DNA of 64,000 nucleotides from Acinetobacter calcoaceticus (GCF_900520355.1 NZ_LS999521.1:868001-932000); one strand, 5' to 3'; numbered from the stretch's first letter, positions 24,352 to 34,142 are shown. Numbers and translations: made by a program. Notes: generated by a model from the sequence alone, not told the origin.

Positions 24352-24457
24352 TTACTTATATTTCTGACACTTTTCATGCATTATATAGTTTGGGTCTTAA
24401 AAAATTATTAAATCTTTTTTAAAGATTTTGACTTTATAACTGAATAGAGAAGAAGAG

Positions 24458-25420
24458 ATGAAAAAATTATGTGTAGCTTTGGGTCTTGCATTTTGTAGCA
24501 TGCATGCAACTTATGCCGAGCAAGCTCCTACCCAACAAGTACCTGGTTATTATCACCATCAATTTGGCAAATATCGTGTAACCTCTTTACTTGATGGCAC
24601 GATTTATCTAAATCCTAACTTGTTTAAAAATTTAAATCAGACTCAGAAAACTAAAATATTAACTAAATATGCTGCTGTGAATGAGAAGGGGATTCAAACT
24701 TCGGTCAATGCATTTTTAGTAGATGATGGCAAAAGTTTGACGCTTGTCGATAGTGGCGCAGCAAGTTGTTTTGGCCCACAACTTGGTTCGATTGCAAAAA
24801 ATATTGAATTAGCAGGTTATCAACTGGCAAATATAAAAACAGTATTACTCACGCATTTACACCCAGACCATGTATGCGGTATTACTCAAAATGGAAAAGC
24901 TGTATTTCCAAATGCAACCGTTTATGCACATGAACGCGAGGCTGATTATTGGTTAAATCCAGCTTCTGAAAAAACAGTACCAGTAGATAAAAAAGAAAGC
25001 TACTTAGGTACTGTGAAAAATGTAAAGACTGCTCTTGCCCCATATCAAGCAAAAAAAGCATTTAAGACATTTAAAGATGGTAATGTCATTCAAGGCTTTG
25101 AAGTGATCGATACACGTGGTCATACACCTGGTCATCACAGCTTCCGCTTAAAGAGTAATGATCAGCAAATCATTTTTGTCGGAGATATTGTCCACTCACA
25201 TTCTTTGCAATTTGATGCTCCAAAAACTGGGGTAGATTTTGACGTGAACTCTGAGCAAGCGATTAATACCCGTTTAAAAATGTTTGCTGAAATTTCAAAT
25301 AAGCAGCAATGGGTCGCTGCACCACATTTACCATTCCCAGGCATTGGTCATGTTTATAAAGTAAATGCCGAGCAATATCAGTGGATCCCACTTTATTTCG
25401 ATAATGTCGTAGAGAAATAA
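24458..25420 (+). CDS. Periplasmic metallo-beta-lactamase-fold hydrolase
   Basis: A 320-residue protein with an N-terminal signal peptide (MKKLCVALGLAFCSMHATYA, cut before EQAP). The mature MBL fold carries the zinc motif LTHLHPDHVCG (HxHxDH), the downstream histidine in RGHTPGHHS, the bridging aspartate in VGDIVHS and a final histidine in APHLPFPGIGH. Hydrolysis of a lactone, ester or similar substrate is expected; a beta-lactam is possible but not indicated. GAGAAGAAGAG precedes the ATG. Convergent with glpQ across a shared terminator. Confidence 0.85.
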   Translation: MKKLCVALGLAFCSMHATYAEQAPTQQVPGYYHHQFGKYRVTSLLDGTIYLNPNLFKNLNQTQKTKILTKYAAVNEKGIQTSVNAFLVDDGKSLTLVDSGAASCFGPQLGSIAKNIELAGYQLANIKTVLLTHLHPDHVCGITQNGKAVFPNATVYAHEREADYWLNPASEKTVPVDKKESYLGTVKNVKTALAPYQAKKAFKTFKDGNVIQGFEVIDTRGHTPGHHSFRLKSNDQQIIFVGDIVHSHSLQFDAPKTGVDFDVNSEQAINTRLKMFAEISNKQQWVAAPHLPFPGIGHVYKVNAEQYQWIPLYFDNVVEK

Positions 25421-25450
25421 AAAAACAGGGCATTTATTGCCCTGTTTTTT
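25421..25450. terminator. Bidirectional terminator between the MBL-fold gene and glpQ
   Basis: AAAAACAGGGCA pairs perfectly with TGCCCTGTTTTT around TTTAT, with A- and T-runs on either side for the two convergent genes. Confidence 0.92.
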
Positions 25451-25464
25451 ATTAGAAACTTTGA

Positions 25465-26607
25465 TTATTTTGCTGCTTTTTCATAATTAATAACGGCTTC
25501 ACGGCCAAGCGCTGGGTCATCTGTAAAGACGCCATCAACACCTGCTTTGAAATAGGCTTCAAATTCTTTTAAAGCACCAGTTGGGCAGCGCTCAGCTGGT
25601 TTATCTTGACTGCATTTTAAAGGCGCTGGTAAGAAATTATTTTCTGGACGAAATGTATAAGGATGTACTTTTAAGCCAACAGTATGGGCATCAGAAATAA
25701 ATGAGGTGGTTTGAACTGAGCCCTTGCTATTAAAGTTCAAAATATAACCTTTACTTGGTCCTACGCCGTTTGCATATTTAGCAACATCTTTTAAACCTTG
25801 TGCTGTGGCTAAATCAGCATAAGTTTTAGTTTCACCAGATTCAACGAAGTCGGCTGGTTGTGACGTCTTGGCATCATATAGTTGAATGATTTGTGCATGT
25901 TTAATCGTTTTATGAAGGTCCAGTTGATCTTTTAGATATTTTAAATTGCTGACTTCAAAAGACTGTAAATAGACAGGTGCAATATCACGTGTATATTTAT
26001 ATTTGGCTAAGGTTTTAAGAAGGTTATCTTCCATCGCCAGATTATGATTTTTAAAGTAAGTCGGATGTTTAGTTTCAATATATAAACCAATGATTTTTCC
26101 AGTTTTTTTATAATTCGCTTCAGCCAGCTCAATAACTTGTTCTAGAGTCGGGACAGGGTAGAGGTCATTATAAGCGGTGTTTGCGGGTCGGAACTCAGGA
26201 ATACGTTCACGCGCTTTAAGTTGGTTTAATTCACTTAAAGTGAAGTCTTCTGTAAACCAACCTGTTAAGTCTTTACCATCAATATTTTTTGTTTTTTTAC
26301 GGTCTGCAAACTGAGTTAAAGTACTTACATTGGTTGTTCCACCAATCTCATTTTCATGGCGAGTAACCAATACACCATCTTTTGTGGATACTAGATCTGG
26401 TTCAATAAAATCTGCACCATCATCTATGGCTTTTTGATATGAAGCTAAAGTGTGTTCTGGACGTAAAGCGCTAGCGCCACGGTGTCCTACTACTAGAATT
26501 TTAGGAAGTTGATATTCTGGCGTAGTTGGTGTGTTTTCAGTTTTATCATCGTCATTACAACCAACTAAGCTAATTAAACTTAAGCATAAAATTGCTTTTT
26601 TAAACAT
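25465..26607 (-). CDS. glpQ: Glycerophosphodiester phosphodiesterase lipoprotein (GlpQ type)
   Basis: Hydrolyses glycerophosphodiesters to glycerol 3-phosphate and an alcohol, outside the inner membrane. The precursor has a lipoprotein signal peptide ending LVGC followed by an acidic linker, then the GDPD barrel: VGHRGASALRPEHTLASY with the catalytic histidine and arginine, DFIEPDLVSTKDG with metal-binding acids and the second histidine in TRHENEIGG, and the final VDGVFTDDPALG. The frame also has an ATG at 26619, but MFKKAILCLSLIS from ATG 26607 is a cleaner signal peptide. Its product feeds the GlpD pathway found 20 kb away. Confidence 0.9.
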   Translation of the reverse strand: MFKKAILCLSLISLVGCNDDDKTENTPTTPEYQLPKILVVGHRGASALRPEHTLASYQKAIDDGADFIEPDLVSTKDGVLVTRHENEIGGTTNVSTLTQFADRKKTKNIDGKDLTGWFTEDFTLSELNQLKARERIPEFRPANTAYNDLYPVPTLEQVIELAEANYKKTGKIIGLYIETKHPTYFKNHNLAMEDNLLKTLAKYKYTRDIAPVYLQSFEVSNLKYLKDQLDLHKTIKHAQIIQLYDAKTSQPADFVESGETKTYADLATAQGLKDVAKYANGVGPSKGYILNFNSKGSVQTTSFISDAHTVGLKVHPYTFRPENNFLPAPLKCSQDKPAERCPTGALKEFEAYFKAGVDGVFTDDPALGREAVINYEKAAK

Positions 26608-26720
26608 AATTCTACTCATATTGTTTTAGTCGAAACGCATTTAGTCTGCTCGTTGAGTTTGACGTGATCATGAAGAATTCATGAATTTTCAGTGACACTT
26701 GTTAAAACCTTTTTTATGGG

Positions 26721-26846
26721 TTTGTAGGAAATGCCCATTCTGGCTTTGTTTTTGTCTTAATTGCATTTATTGTGTTAATTCTACTTGTCTTTTATATATC
26801 GCTCGTTGATGATCAAGATGCCGAATTCGGTGTTGCCACCTGTTAA
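26721..26846 (+). pseudogene. Possible small single-span membrane protein with a lost start frame
   Basis: Upstream of the RND gene an open frame of 41 codons reads FVGNAHSGFVFVLIAF then VLILLVFY and an acidic tail, a typical one-span membrane protein, but has no start codon in frame. ATGGG at 26716 is one base out of frame; one extra G would join it. It could be a decayed gene, a sequencing indel or chance. Confidence 0.25.
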
Positions 26847-26870
26847 TTGACGACTTAATTCTGAGCAGCC

Positions 26871-29800
26871 ATGCTATCTAAATTTTTTATTCAGCGACCT
26901 ATTTTTGCCAGTGTGCTCGCAATTATTGTTATGGCATTTGGTATTTTCTCGGTGCTGAATTTACCCGTTGAACGCTATCCCGATATTGCCCCTCCAAAAA
27001 TTACAGTGTCGGCAAGTTATAGTGGGGCAGATGCGCAAACGGTTGAGCAAAGTGTTACTCAGATTTTAGAGCAGCAAATACAAGGGATTGATCACTTACT
27101 TTATTTCAGTTCGACCAGTGACTCGTCGGGCCGTAGCCGAATTACGATTAGTTTTGATAATGGAACCAATCCAGATACAGCACAGGTGCAAGTACAAAAT
27201 AGCATTAGTGGTGTAATAAGACGTTTACCAGATGAAGTACAGCGCCAAGGAGTGACGGTAAGTAAGTCTCTGGGCGATACTTTTATGGTAGTAGGTTTAT
27301 ATGACTCGACAGGTAAAACGGGCAATATTGAGCTATCGGACTATTTAACTACGCATGTGGTAGATGACCTGAACCGTATTGAAGGGGTGGGTGAGTCAGA
27401 TGTTTTCGGTTCGCAATATGCAATGCGAATTTGGCTAAATCCCGATAAATTAAAACAATACAATTTAATGCCAAGTGATGTTGCCAGTGCGATTACAGCT
27501 CAAAATACTCAAGTTGCCGCGGGTGCACTTGGTGATTTACCCGTTATCGATGGGCAATATTTAAATACTAAAGTTACAGCAGGCTCTCGACTAAAAACAG
27601 TCGAAGAGTTTAAAAATATTGTCGTGAAATCAAATCAAGCAGCGAGGTATGTCTATTTAAAAGATATTGCTAGAGTTGAGTTGGGTGCAGAAAACTATCA
27701 GTCTTTTAACACCATTAATGGTTTTCCCGCCGCAGGTTTAGGTATTTCGCTGTCTTCAGGTGCGAATGCGATTCAAACTTCTAAGCTTATTCATCAGACT
27801 TTAGATGAGCTTACAAACAAATTGCCTGCGGGTTATAAAATTGTTTATCCACGAGATAATACGCCGTTTGTTCAAGAGTCAATTAAGGAAGTCGTAAAAA
27901 CGCTTGTTGAAGCGATTATTCTTGTTATTTTGGTGATGTTCCTATTTTTACAAAGCTGGCGCGCTACACTCATTCCGAGTATTACCGTGCCGGTTGTTAT
28001 TTTAGGGACTTTTGCTGTCTTATATGTGCTCGGTTTTAGTATTAACACCTTAACGTTATTTGCACTGGTGCTCGCCATTGGCTTGTTAGTCGATGATGCA
28101 ATTGTGGTGGTAGAAAACGTTGAGCGGCTCATGCATGAACAGCATTTAACACCGAAAGAAGCAGCCATTGAGTCTATGGGTGAAATTAGTGGAGCCTTAA
28201 TAGGGATTACATTGGTTTTAACTGCGGTTTTTATTCCAATGTCTTTTTTAGGCGGTTCAATTGGGGTGATTTACCGTCAGTTTTCTATTACCTTAGTTGC
28301 CGCTATGGCGTTATCGCTTGTCGTTGCATTAGTCCTCACACCAGCTTTATGCGCCTTAATTTTAAAGCCTAACCCTAAGCCTATGCGTTGGGCAGTTTGG
28401 TTTAACCAAAAAATTGATCAACTTAAAAATCAATATATCAAGATCGTACAAACAAGTATTCGTTACAGTAAATCGGTTGTTGTGATTTTTGTGGCTCTGA
28501 TTGCTGTTTTTATGCTGTTTTATAGTGGTTTAAAAAGTGGGTTTATTCCTAAAGAAGATCAGGGCATTTTAAGCGTTCAAATTAAACTCGTTGATAGTGC
28601 CCCAATTTCTCAAAGTCAGAAAATTGGAGAACAAGTTCGTCAATATTTCCTGACTCAAGAAGATAAAAATGTCGACTTGGTTTTAATCCGTTATGGCCGA
28701 AATTATTCAGGTACAGGGCAGAACTTGGCCCAAGGATTTATTGCTTTAAAACCGTGGGATGTGCGTACAGGAAAAGAGGATTCGGCAGACGCTATACAAA
28801 AGCGTGCGATGAAATATTTTAGCCGTTTTAATAATGCTCAAATCAATGTGACTTTACCTGCTTCAGTCAATGGTCTAGGTCAAACTGATGGTTTGGATTT
28901 ATGGATTCAAGATTTAAATGGGCAGGGGCAAGATTTTCTAGATAGCACCTTCCGTCAGTTGCAAACTCAAAGTAAAAACTACTCAAGTTTTGAAAACTTT
29001 GATAAGCAATCAACCAACAGTAAAGCCAACCTAAATATCAAAATTGACCAGAAACAGGCATTAGCAAATGGGTTAGAGCTACCTGCGATTAATAACACCC
29101 TGTCGAGTGCGTGGGGTGGAACTTACGTGAATGACTTTATTGACCGTGGTCGTATCAAGCGTGTCATGATCCAAGGTGATGCTGAATTCAGATCGAAACC
29201 TGAAGATTTATATAATTGGTCCGTACGTAATAACCTAAATGAAATGGTGCCTTTTAGTTCCTTCGCTAACTTTAGTTGGGGTGGGGCTCCTGAAATTGTA
29301 AAACGCTATATGGGTTATAGTGCTCTACAACTACAGGCTGATGTTGCGAGTGACAGCAGTTCTGGTCAGGCCATGAAAGATGTTGAGCAACTTGTAAATC
29401 AGCAAAAGGATGTGGGTTTAGCGTGGACAGGTTTATCTTTTGAAGAACAGAAGTCGACAAATCAGGCAGTCTGGTTATATTTAATTTCAGCAGGCTTTAT
29501 TTTCTTATGTTTAGCAGCTCTATATGAAAGCTTGAGCATTCCCGCTGCTGTGATGACCTCTATTCCGCTTGGGGTAGGGGGAAGCGTTATTTTCTCTTAT
29601 ATTTTCGGCCTGCCAAATGATGTTTATTTCCAAATCGCGCTGTTAACCACGATTGGCTTGTCGTGTAAAAACGCAATTTTAATTGTTGAGTTTGCCGCAT
29701 TGGCTCAAGAAAAGGGCAAGAATGCAATTGAAGCGGCTTTAGAAGGCGCTAGCTTGCGCCTAAGACCGATTTTAATGACATCCTTGGCTTTTGGTGCCGG

Positions 29801-29966
29801 AGTACTTCCTTTGGTCTTTGCACAAGGTGCAGGGGCTGTGAGTCGCCAAGAAATCGGTATTAGTATTTTAGGTGGCGTTATGTTTGGTACTGTGCTGGTT
29901 TTATTCTTTATTCCAGTGATGTATGTATTATTGCGTTCATTGTTTCGATCGAAAACTTCGAGTTAA
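26871..29966 (+). CDS. RND efflux transporter, inner-membrane permease (HAE-1 family)
   Basis: A 1,031-residue AcrB-type proton antiporter. It starts MLSKFFIQRPIFASVLAIIV, has twelve predicted membrane spans and two large periplasmic loops. The proton-relay aspartates lie in LLVDDAIVVVENVERL (helix 4) and the partner lysine in GLSCKNAILIVEF (helix 10); GLRPILMTSLAF-like sequence LRLRPILMTSLAFG is conserved. It is clearly not AdeB from its sequence, and no periplasmic adaptor, outer-membrane channel or regulator gene flanks it, so it must borrow partners or act differently. Substrates are unknown. The ribosome-binding site is weak. Confidence 0.9.
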   Translation: MLSKFFIQRPIFASVLAIIVMAFGIFSVLNLPVERYPDIAPPKITVSASYSGADAQTVEQSVTQILEQQIQGIDHLLYFSSTSDSSGRSRITISFDNGTNPDTAQVQVQNSISGVIRRLPDEVQRQGVTVSKSLGDTFMVVGLYDSTGKTGNIELSDYLTTHVVDDLNRIEGVGESDVFGSQYAMRIWLNPDKLKQYNLMPSDVASAITAQNTQVAAGALGDLPVIDGQYLNTKVTAGSRLKTVEEFKNIVVKSNQAARYVYLKDIARVELGAENYQSFNTINGFPAAGLGISLSSGANAIQTSKLIHQTLDELTNKLPAGYKIVYPRDNTPFVQESIKEVVKTLVEAIILVILVMFLFLQSWRATLIPSITVPVVILGTFAVLYVLGFSINTLTLFALVLAIGLLVDDAIVVVENVERLMHEQHLTPKEAAIESMGEISGALIGITLVLTAVFIPMSFLGGSIGVIYRQFSITLVAAMALSLVVALVLTPALCALILKPNPKPMRWAVWFNQKIDQLKNQYIKIVQTSIRYSKSVVVIFVALIAVFMLFYSGLKSGFIPKEDQGILSVQIKLVDSAPISQSQKIGEQVRQYFLTQEDKNVDLVLIRYGRNYSGTGQNLAQGFIALKPWDVRTGKEDSADAIQKRAMKYFSRFNNAQINVTLPASVNGLGQTDGLDLWIQDLNGQGQDFLDSTFRQLQTQSKNYSSFENFDKQSTNSKANLNIKIDQKQALANGLELPAINNTLSSAWGGTYVNDFIDRGRIKRVMIQGDAEFRSKPEDLYNWSVRNNLNEMVPFSSFANFSWGGAPEIVKRYMGYSALQLQADVASDSSSGQAMKDVEQLVNQQKDVGLAWTGLSFEEQKSTNQAVWLYLISAGFIFLCLAALYESLSIPAAVMTSIPLGVGGSVIFSYIFGLPNDVYFQIALLTTIGLSCKNAILIVEFAALAQEKGKNAIEAALEGASLRLRPILMTSLAFGAGVLPLVFAQGAGAVSRQEIGISILGGVMFGTVLVLFFIPVMYVLLRSLFRSKTSS

Positions 29967-30038
29967 CAGCAAACAATTTAAAAACAGGCATTAAATCAAG
30001 TATATTAAGTTCAACTTCTCTTCATATATTTGATTTAG

Positions 30039-30617
30039 ATGCCTCAAGAAAAAAAATTAACAGAGCAGCAGGTCATTGCGCTAGAACGAGACCTTGCCAA
30101 GTTCGCCACCATGATGGACAGCGCAGTGCGCATTCCTTTTACAAAGCAGGGTATTGGTGCAGATGCGGCATTAAGTACCATTCCTGTTGCGGGTGATATC
30201 GCTGGTTTTGCCCTTACATGCTATGCCATTTATAAAGCTAAACAGATTGGTGTGCCACAACACAAGTTAACTCCAGTGATTAAGCTGGCTGTTGTAGATG
30301 CTGTAGTGGGTTTTGTTCCGGTTGCAGGCACTATTTTTGATATTTTTATACGTCCTAGTAGAAAAGCATTAGATGTAGTGCACGCCCACATACGTGAAGA
30401 ATATGCGATCCAGAGCGATATTCATGTTGTTCATCCATATTTACATGAAAAGCTCGAAAAGAAGCAGCAGCATTCAGCCTTTTGGCGTAATCCCGTAGTT
30501 AGTTGGTTATGGTTACATATCCCCGATTTATTAGGTGCCTTTGTACTGCTTTTAATTGGCTTGGCTATTTGGTGGGGAGCAAGTTATCTCTGGGGCTTTT
30601 ATCAAACCATGTCATAA
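30039..30617 (+). CDS. DUF4112-family membrane protein
   Basis: A 192-residue protein of unknown function. The core MDSAVRIPFTKQGIGADAAL, then STIPVAGDIAGFALTCYAIY and VGFVPVAGTIFDIFIRPSRKAL, is the glycine/proline-rich duplicated pattern of the DUF4112 family. A C-terminal hydrophobic span (LLGAFVLLLIGLAIWWGASYL) suggests inner-membrane anchoring. It starts 72 bases after the RND gene on the same strand and could be co-transcribed. It converges on htpX with a shared terminator. Confidence 0.8.
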   Translation: MPQEKKLTEQQVIALERDLAKFATMMDSAVRIPFTKQGIGADAALSTIPVAGDIAGFALTCYAIYKAKQIGVPQHKLTPVIKLAVVDAVVGFVPVAGTIFDIFIRPSRKALDVVHAHIREEYAIQSDIHVVHPYLHEKLEKKQQHSAFWRNPVVSWLWLHIPDLLGAFVLLLIGLAIWWGASYLWGFYQTMS

Positions 30618-30620
30618 AAA

Positions 30621-30648
30621 AATAAAGCCTCCAACTGGAGGCTTTATT
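30621..30648. terminator. Bidirectional terminator between the DUF4112 gene and htpX
   Basis: AATAAAGCCTCC and GGAGGCTTTATT form a perfect 12-pair stem with loop AACT between two convergent genes, with an A-run just upstream. Confidence 0.85.
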
Positions 30649-30665
30649 ACTTCACGTTAAACGTT

Positions 30666-31571
30666 TTATGGGCAATCTAATTGATGTAAAGCTGCCACAC
30701 GTTGTTCAATTGTTGGGTGGGTCTGGAACAAGGCAGCTAGACTAAAACCTTGCTCTTTACCTTCCGCAATCGCGAAAGCTTTCATTTCTTTTGGCATTTG
30801 ATCTGGCATTTCTGTCTCAGCTTGTAGACGTAATAATGCAGAAATCATTGCTTGTTTACCTGCTAAACGCGCACCTGCTTCATCAGCACGGTATTCACGA
30901 TAACGAGAGAACCACATCACAATCGCAGAAGCGAGAATACCAAAGACGATATCTAATACTATGGTAATAACGAAGTAACCCATACCCGGTGCTTCACCAT
31001 CTTGACGACCAAAAACATTACGGTCGATAAAATCACCGACTACACGAGCAAAGAACATAACAAAGGCGTTCACAACACCTTGGATGAGTGCTAGGGTAAC
31101 CATGTCACCATTCGCAACGTGACCAATCTCATGCGCAAGCACAGCACGTAGCTCATCTTTATTCATACGTTCAAGTAGACCGGATGAAACGGCAACTAAG
31201 GCATCATTCTTATTCCAGCCTGTTGCAAAGGCATTGGATTGATATGATGGAAAAATACCAACCTCTGGCATATTAATACCAGAACGTTGAGAAAGTTCAG
31301 CGACTGTTTGCAATAACCAGCTTTCAGCTTGGTTACGGGGAGCATTCGGGTCGATCAGTTCTGTACCGGTCGTTTTCTTAGCCATCCATTTTGACATGAA
31401 TAACGAGATTAAAGATCCCACCATACCAAATACAAAACAGATCACTAAAAGGTTGCCTAGATTCAAGCCACCCGCGCCATGGTAACTACCGACACCGAAG
31501 AGTGACAAAATAATGCCAGCTACAACCAGTACCGCGAGGTTGGTAAGCAAAAACAAACCAATCCGCATCAT
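30666..31571 (-). CDS. htpX: Membrane zinc metalloprotease HtpX
   Basis: An M48-family inner-membrane protease that degrades misfolded membrane proteins. The 301 residues have two N-terminal hydrophobic spans, the zinc motif [13 protein letters not shown], further spans and the third ligand glutamate in [14 protein letters not shown]. Length and order match E. coli HtpX, whose expression is stress-controlled; no Cpx or sigma-32 site could be identified with confidence in the upstream 250 bases. Confidence 0.96.
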   Translation of the reverse strand: MMRIGLFLLTNLAVLVVAGIILSLFGVGSYHGAGGLNLGNLLVICFVFGMVGSLISLFMSKWMAKKTTGTELIDPNAPRNQAESWLLQTVAELSQRSGINMPEVGIFPSYQSNAFATGWNKNDALVAVSSGLLERMNKDELRAVLAHEIGHVANGDMVTLALIQGVVNAFVMFFARVVGDFIDRNVFGRQDGEAPGMGYFVITIVLDIVFGILASAIVMWFSRYREYRADEAGARLAGKQAMISALLRLQAETEMPDQMPKEMKAFAIAEGKEQGFSLAALFQTHPTIEQRVAALHQLDCP

Positions 31572-31788
31572 TGAGAAAACCCTCTTATAAATAAAATGTT
31601 ATCTGATTTACAAATTCTAAATCATGCAGCTAATATGCGGGGCTTAGGGGAAAAATTCAAGAAAAAAATAAGGAATTGATACATTCTTTCACGTAATAGA
31701 ATGTACCTAAATTTAAGGAATTATTGGCTAAATTCGCCTAAATGGTAAAGATCAGGTAATAGATCATTACAATTTAAAGCTCAGAAAC

Positions 31789-31809
31789 CTGACGGAATAC
31801 AACCGTCAG
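31789..31809 (-). terminator. Hairpin after the SLT transglycosylase gene
   Basis: CTGACGG and CCGTCAG pair around AATACAA, 10 bases past the stop codon at 31819. The following minus-strand bases contain only a short T-run, so it may be a weak terminator. Confidence 0.5.
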
Positions 31810-31818
31810 TAAATGTTC

Positions 31819-32682
31819 TTACTCTATTCGAATATGTGCAATAGCAGTGGCATTGTTCGTGACATAAGTACCTGTAGGCGCATCGGTAAATGTCCCATTA
31901 GATAAAGTCACAATTTGACGAGAAGAGGAATATTTAGGTGCTGGTGCTGCTGCTATTTGAGCTGTTGTATTTTCAGCTAAATTAGAAGATTGAGGAGTAA
32001 CTTGCGCTGAAGTATTAGTAAAAGATGAAAAACCTGAACCAGATGAATATAAGTTTTGATATCGACTCGTTACACGGCGCACATAATCTTGTGTTTCACG
32101 AAAAGGTGGAATACCGCCGTATTTATCAACATTACCTTCACCTGCATTATAAGCAGCAAGTGCCATTTGTGTATTGCCACGAAAACGCTTGAGTAACCAG
32201 CTTAAATATTTTGCACCTGCAAAAATATTTTGCTGAGCATCAAAGGCATTGGTCACGTTAAATCGACGTGCAGTCGCAGGCATGAGTTGCATAAGACCTT
32301 GCGCCCCTACTGGAGAGCGAGCATTTACATTAAATCCTGACTCAGTATGCATGACTGCCTTAATTAAGCCTTCAGATACACCATGCTGTAGAGCAGCTTG
32401 TTTAATAATATGATCGAAAGCGTTTTTATTTTTATTGTAGCTAGGCAGAACAGAGGCTTCTGATGCTCCCCAGTTTGTATAACTATGGATATTACTGTCA
32501 GGGTAGTAAGTCACTTTTACTTTTTTAAGTGATTGATCATAACTTTTTCGATTCGTCAGCAATGTACTACCATTCTTATCTTGGTAAATATACATTTGGC
32601 CTGCTGAAGTCGACGTTATGCCGACCGAAAAAGTGGTCGTCCCCAGTAAACAAGAAAAAAGAAATTGAACCGATTTTTTCAT
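31819..32682 (-). CDS. Periplasmic lytic transglycosylase (SLT domain, DUF4124-like N-terminus)
   Basis: Cleaves the MurNAc-GlcNAc bond of peptidoglycan with formation of 1,6-anhydroMurNAc. The 287-residue precursor has an N-terminal signal peptide, a short DUF4124-like segment (MYIYQDKNGSTLLTNR), then the SLT domain with the catalytic glutamate in HTESGFN, the AQGLMQLMPATA motif and ALAAYNAGEGNV. The C-terminal 80 residues are low complexity, rich in Ser, Thr, Ala and Gln. It is related to Slt/MltE-like soluble transglycosylases. Monocistronic, with a long AT-rich upstream region. Confidence 0.88.
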   Translation of the reverse strand: MKKSVQFLFSCLLGTTTFSVGITSTSAGQMYIYQDKNGSTLLTNRKSYDQSLKKVKVTYYPDSNIHSYTNWGASEASVLPSYNKNKNAFDHIIKQAALQHGVSEGLIKAVMHTESGFNVNARSPVGAQGLMQLMPATARRFNVTNAFDAQQNIFAGAKYLSWLLKRFRGNTQMALAAYNAGEGNVDKYGGIPPFRETQDYVRRVTSRYQNLYSSGSGFSSFTNTSAQVTPQSSNLAENTTAQIAAAPAPKYSSSRQIVTLSNGTFTDAPTGTYVTNNATAIAHIRIE

Positions 32683-32963
32683 TTTATGTTATTCACAATT
32701 TTAAGGTATTCAAAACTTGCCGAAGAGTTTATCAAAAAATATTACAGAAAGAACTTTTGTGTAATTTTTTTTATTTCGACTCTTTCAAAAAATCAAGCTG
32801 TTTTGTTCGAATGCTCATCAAAAAAAATTAAAAATTATTTTTAAAATGATTCTATTGACTTGAATAACATGTTGATATTAAAGGTTAAAAAACATTGGTT
32901 AAAAAATGATCAATTTAAATAAAACCCTTAACAGAAGGCCTCAACAGTTTGTCAAGTACGAAG

Positions 32964-33008
32964 AAATCCACAATTTTATCCACAGGTTTTGTGGAAAACT
33001 GTGGAAAA
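32964..33008. promoter_or_regulatory. DnaA-box cluster upstream of ttcA
   Basis: In 45 bases lie AAATCCACA (32964-32972, two mismatches), the perfect DnaA box TTATCCACA (32976-32984) and two inverted TGTGGAAAA boxes (32990-32998 and 33000-33008, each one mismatch from consensus). The whole 32683-33186 stretch is AT-rich and otherwise contains no gene I can support. No dnaA, dnaN or other origin marker is near. Confidence 0.6.
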
Positions 33009-33186
33009 GTCCAAAAAGTAAGCACTTTGCACAAATTTTGAACGCTTCAGTCAAAAAATAGCAAGACTTTTGCATCATGCAGGAGCAATGTGACGGCTTC
33101 AAGAATTGAAACTATTCTTTTGATGCGATTCTCGTCCGAATCATATAAAATTGCGCGGTATTTTTATTTATGGGTATACCTCGTCT

Positions 33187-34092
33187 ATGTACGCGCCAGT
33201 TGAGTCTAATCAGGGATTTAATTTTAAGCCTGAACTTCCAACAAGCTCGGCCTATTACCGTTTGCTCAAGAAGCTTCGCCGTCAAGTTGGGCATGCTATT
33301 CGTGACTTCAATATGCTTGAAGAGGGCGATAAGGTCATGGTGTGTGTGTCTGGTGGTAAAGACAGTTATACCTTGCTCGATATCATGTTGCAGTTTAAAC
33401 GTATCGCCCCAATCAATTTTGATGTGGTCGCTGTTAACCTTGACCAAAAGCAACCGGGCTTTCCTGAAGATGTTTTACCACGTTATATGGAAGAGAATAA
33501 CATTCCATATTACATTCTTGAAAAAGACACCTATACCATTACTAAGCGTTTAACGCCGGAAGGTAAAACCTACTGTGCAGTATGTTCACGTTTACGTCGT
33601 GGTTCTTTGTATGGCTTTGCTCAAGAAATTGGTGCGACTAAAGTTGCTTTAGGGCATCACCGTGATGACATTCTTGCAACATTCTTCTTAAATCTGTTTC
33701 ATGGTGGTAGTTTAAAGGCGATGCCTCCAAAGCTTTTATCATCAGATAAGAAGAATATTCTGATTCGTCCATTGGCATATGTTGAAGAAAAAGACATCAT
33801 CAAATATGCCGAGTTACGTCAGTTCCCAATCATTCCATGTAACCTTTGTGGCTCGCAGGAAAACTTACAGCGTGCCATGCTTAATGAAATGCTACGTGAC
33901 TGGGATAAACAATATCCGAAACGCTTACACAGCATTTTCGGTGCGTTACAAAACGTATCTCCGTCTCAGTTAGCAGACCGTGAACTGTTTGATTTTGAAG
34001 CTCTAGATTCTCAGCGTGAGCTGGATTTTAAAGATCCAGAAGAGCTTAAAAACCGTTTAGATGTCGTGAACTTAAGCTTTGCTGCTGAATAA
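33187..34092 (+). CDS. ttcA: tRNA 2-thiocytidine biosynthesis protein TtcA
   Basis: TtcA adds sulfur to C32 of certain tRNAs using ATP and an iron-sulfur cluster. The 301-residue protein shows the PP-loop [14 protein letters not shown], the two cysteine pairs CAVC and CNLC that hold the cluster, and GHHRDD. The frame is open to 33151, but [11 protein letters not shown] at ATG 33187 begins the conserved protein; neither start has a strong ribosome-binding site. A DnaA-box cluster about 180-220 bases upstream may influence its expression. Monocistronic with a hairpin after the stop. Confidence 0.95.
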   Translation: MYAPVESNQGFNFKPELPTSSAYYRLLKKLRRQVGHAIRDFNMLEEGDKVMVCVSGGKDSYTLLDIMLQFKRIAPINFDVVAVNLDQKQPGFPEDVLPRYMEENNIPYYILEKDTYTITKRLTPEGKTYCAVCSRLRRGSLYGFAQEIGATKVALGHHRDDILATFFLNLFHGGSLKAMPPKLLSSDKKNILIRPLAYVEEKDIIKYAELRQFPIIPCNLCGSQENLQRAMLNEMLRDWDKQYPKRLHSIFGALQNVSPSQLADRELFDFEALDSQRELDFKDPEELKNRLDVVNLSFAAE

Positions 34093-34111
34093 ACAATAGA
34101 CATAAAGAATG

Positions 34112-34142
34112 TTAAAGGCACTTTATAAATAAGTGCCTTTAA
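34112..34142 (+). terminator. Terminator after ttcA
   Basis: TTAAAGGCACTT pairs with AAGTGCCTTTAA over 12 bases around a 7-base AT loop. The T-run is short. Confidence 0.65.

Noticed and set aside
24458..25420. MBL-fold protein as a carbapenemase
   Set aside because: The sequence has HLHPDH and a long C-terminal part unlike class B beta-lactamases; a general hydrolase or lactonase-like role fits better.
26871..29966. RND gene as adeB
   Set aside because: The N-terminus and several loops differ clearly from AdeB and the adeA/adeRS neighbours are missing.
32964..33008. DnaA boxes as the chromosomal origin oriC
   Set aside because: No dnaA, dnaN, recF, gyrB or parAB genes are in the window and ordinary genes flank the site, so it is treated as a secondary DnaA site.
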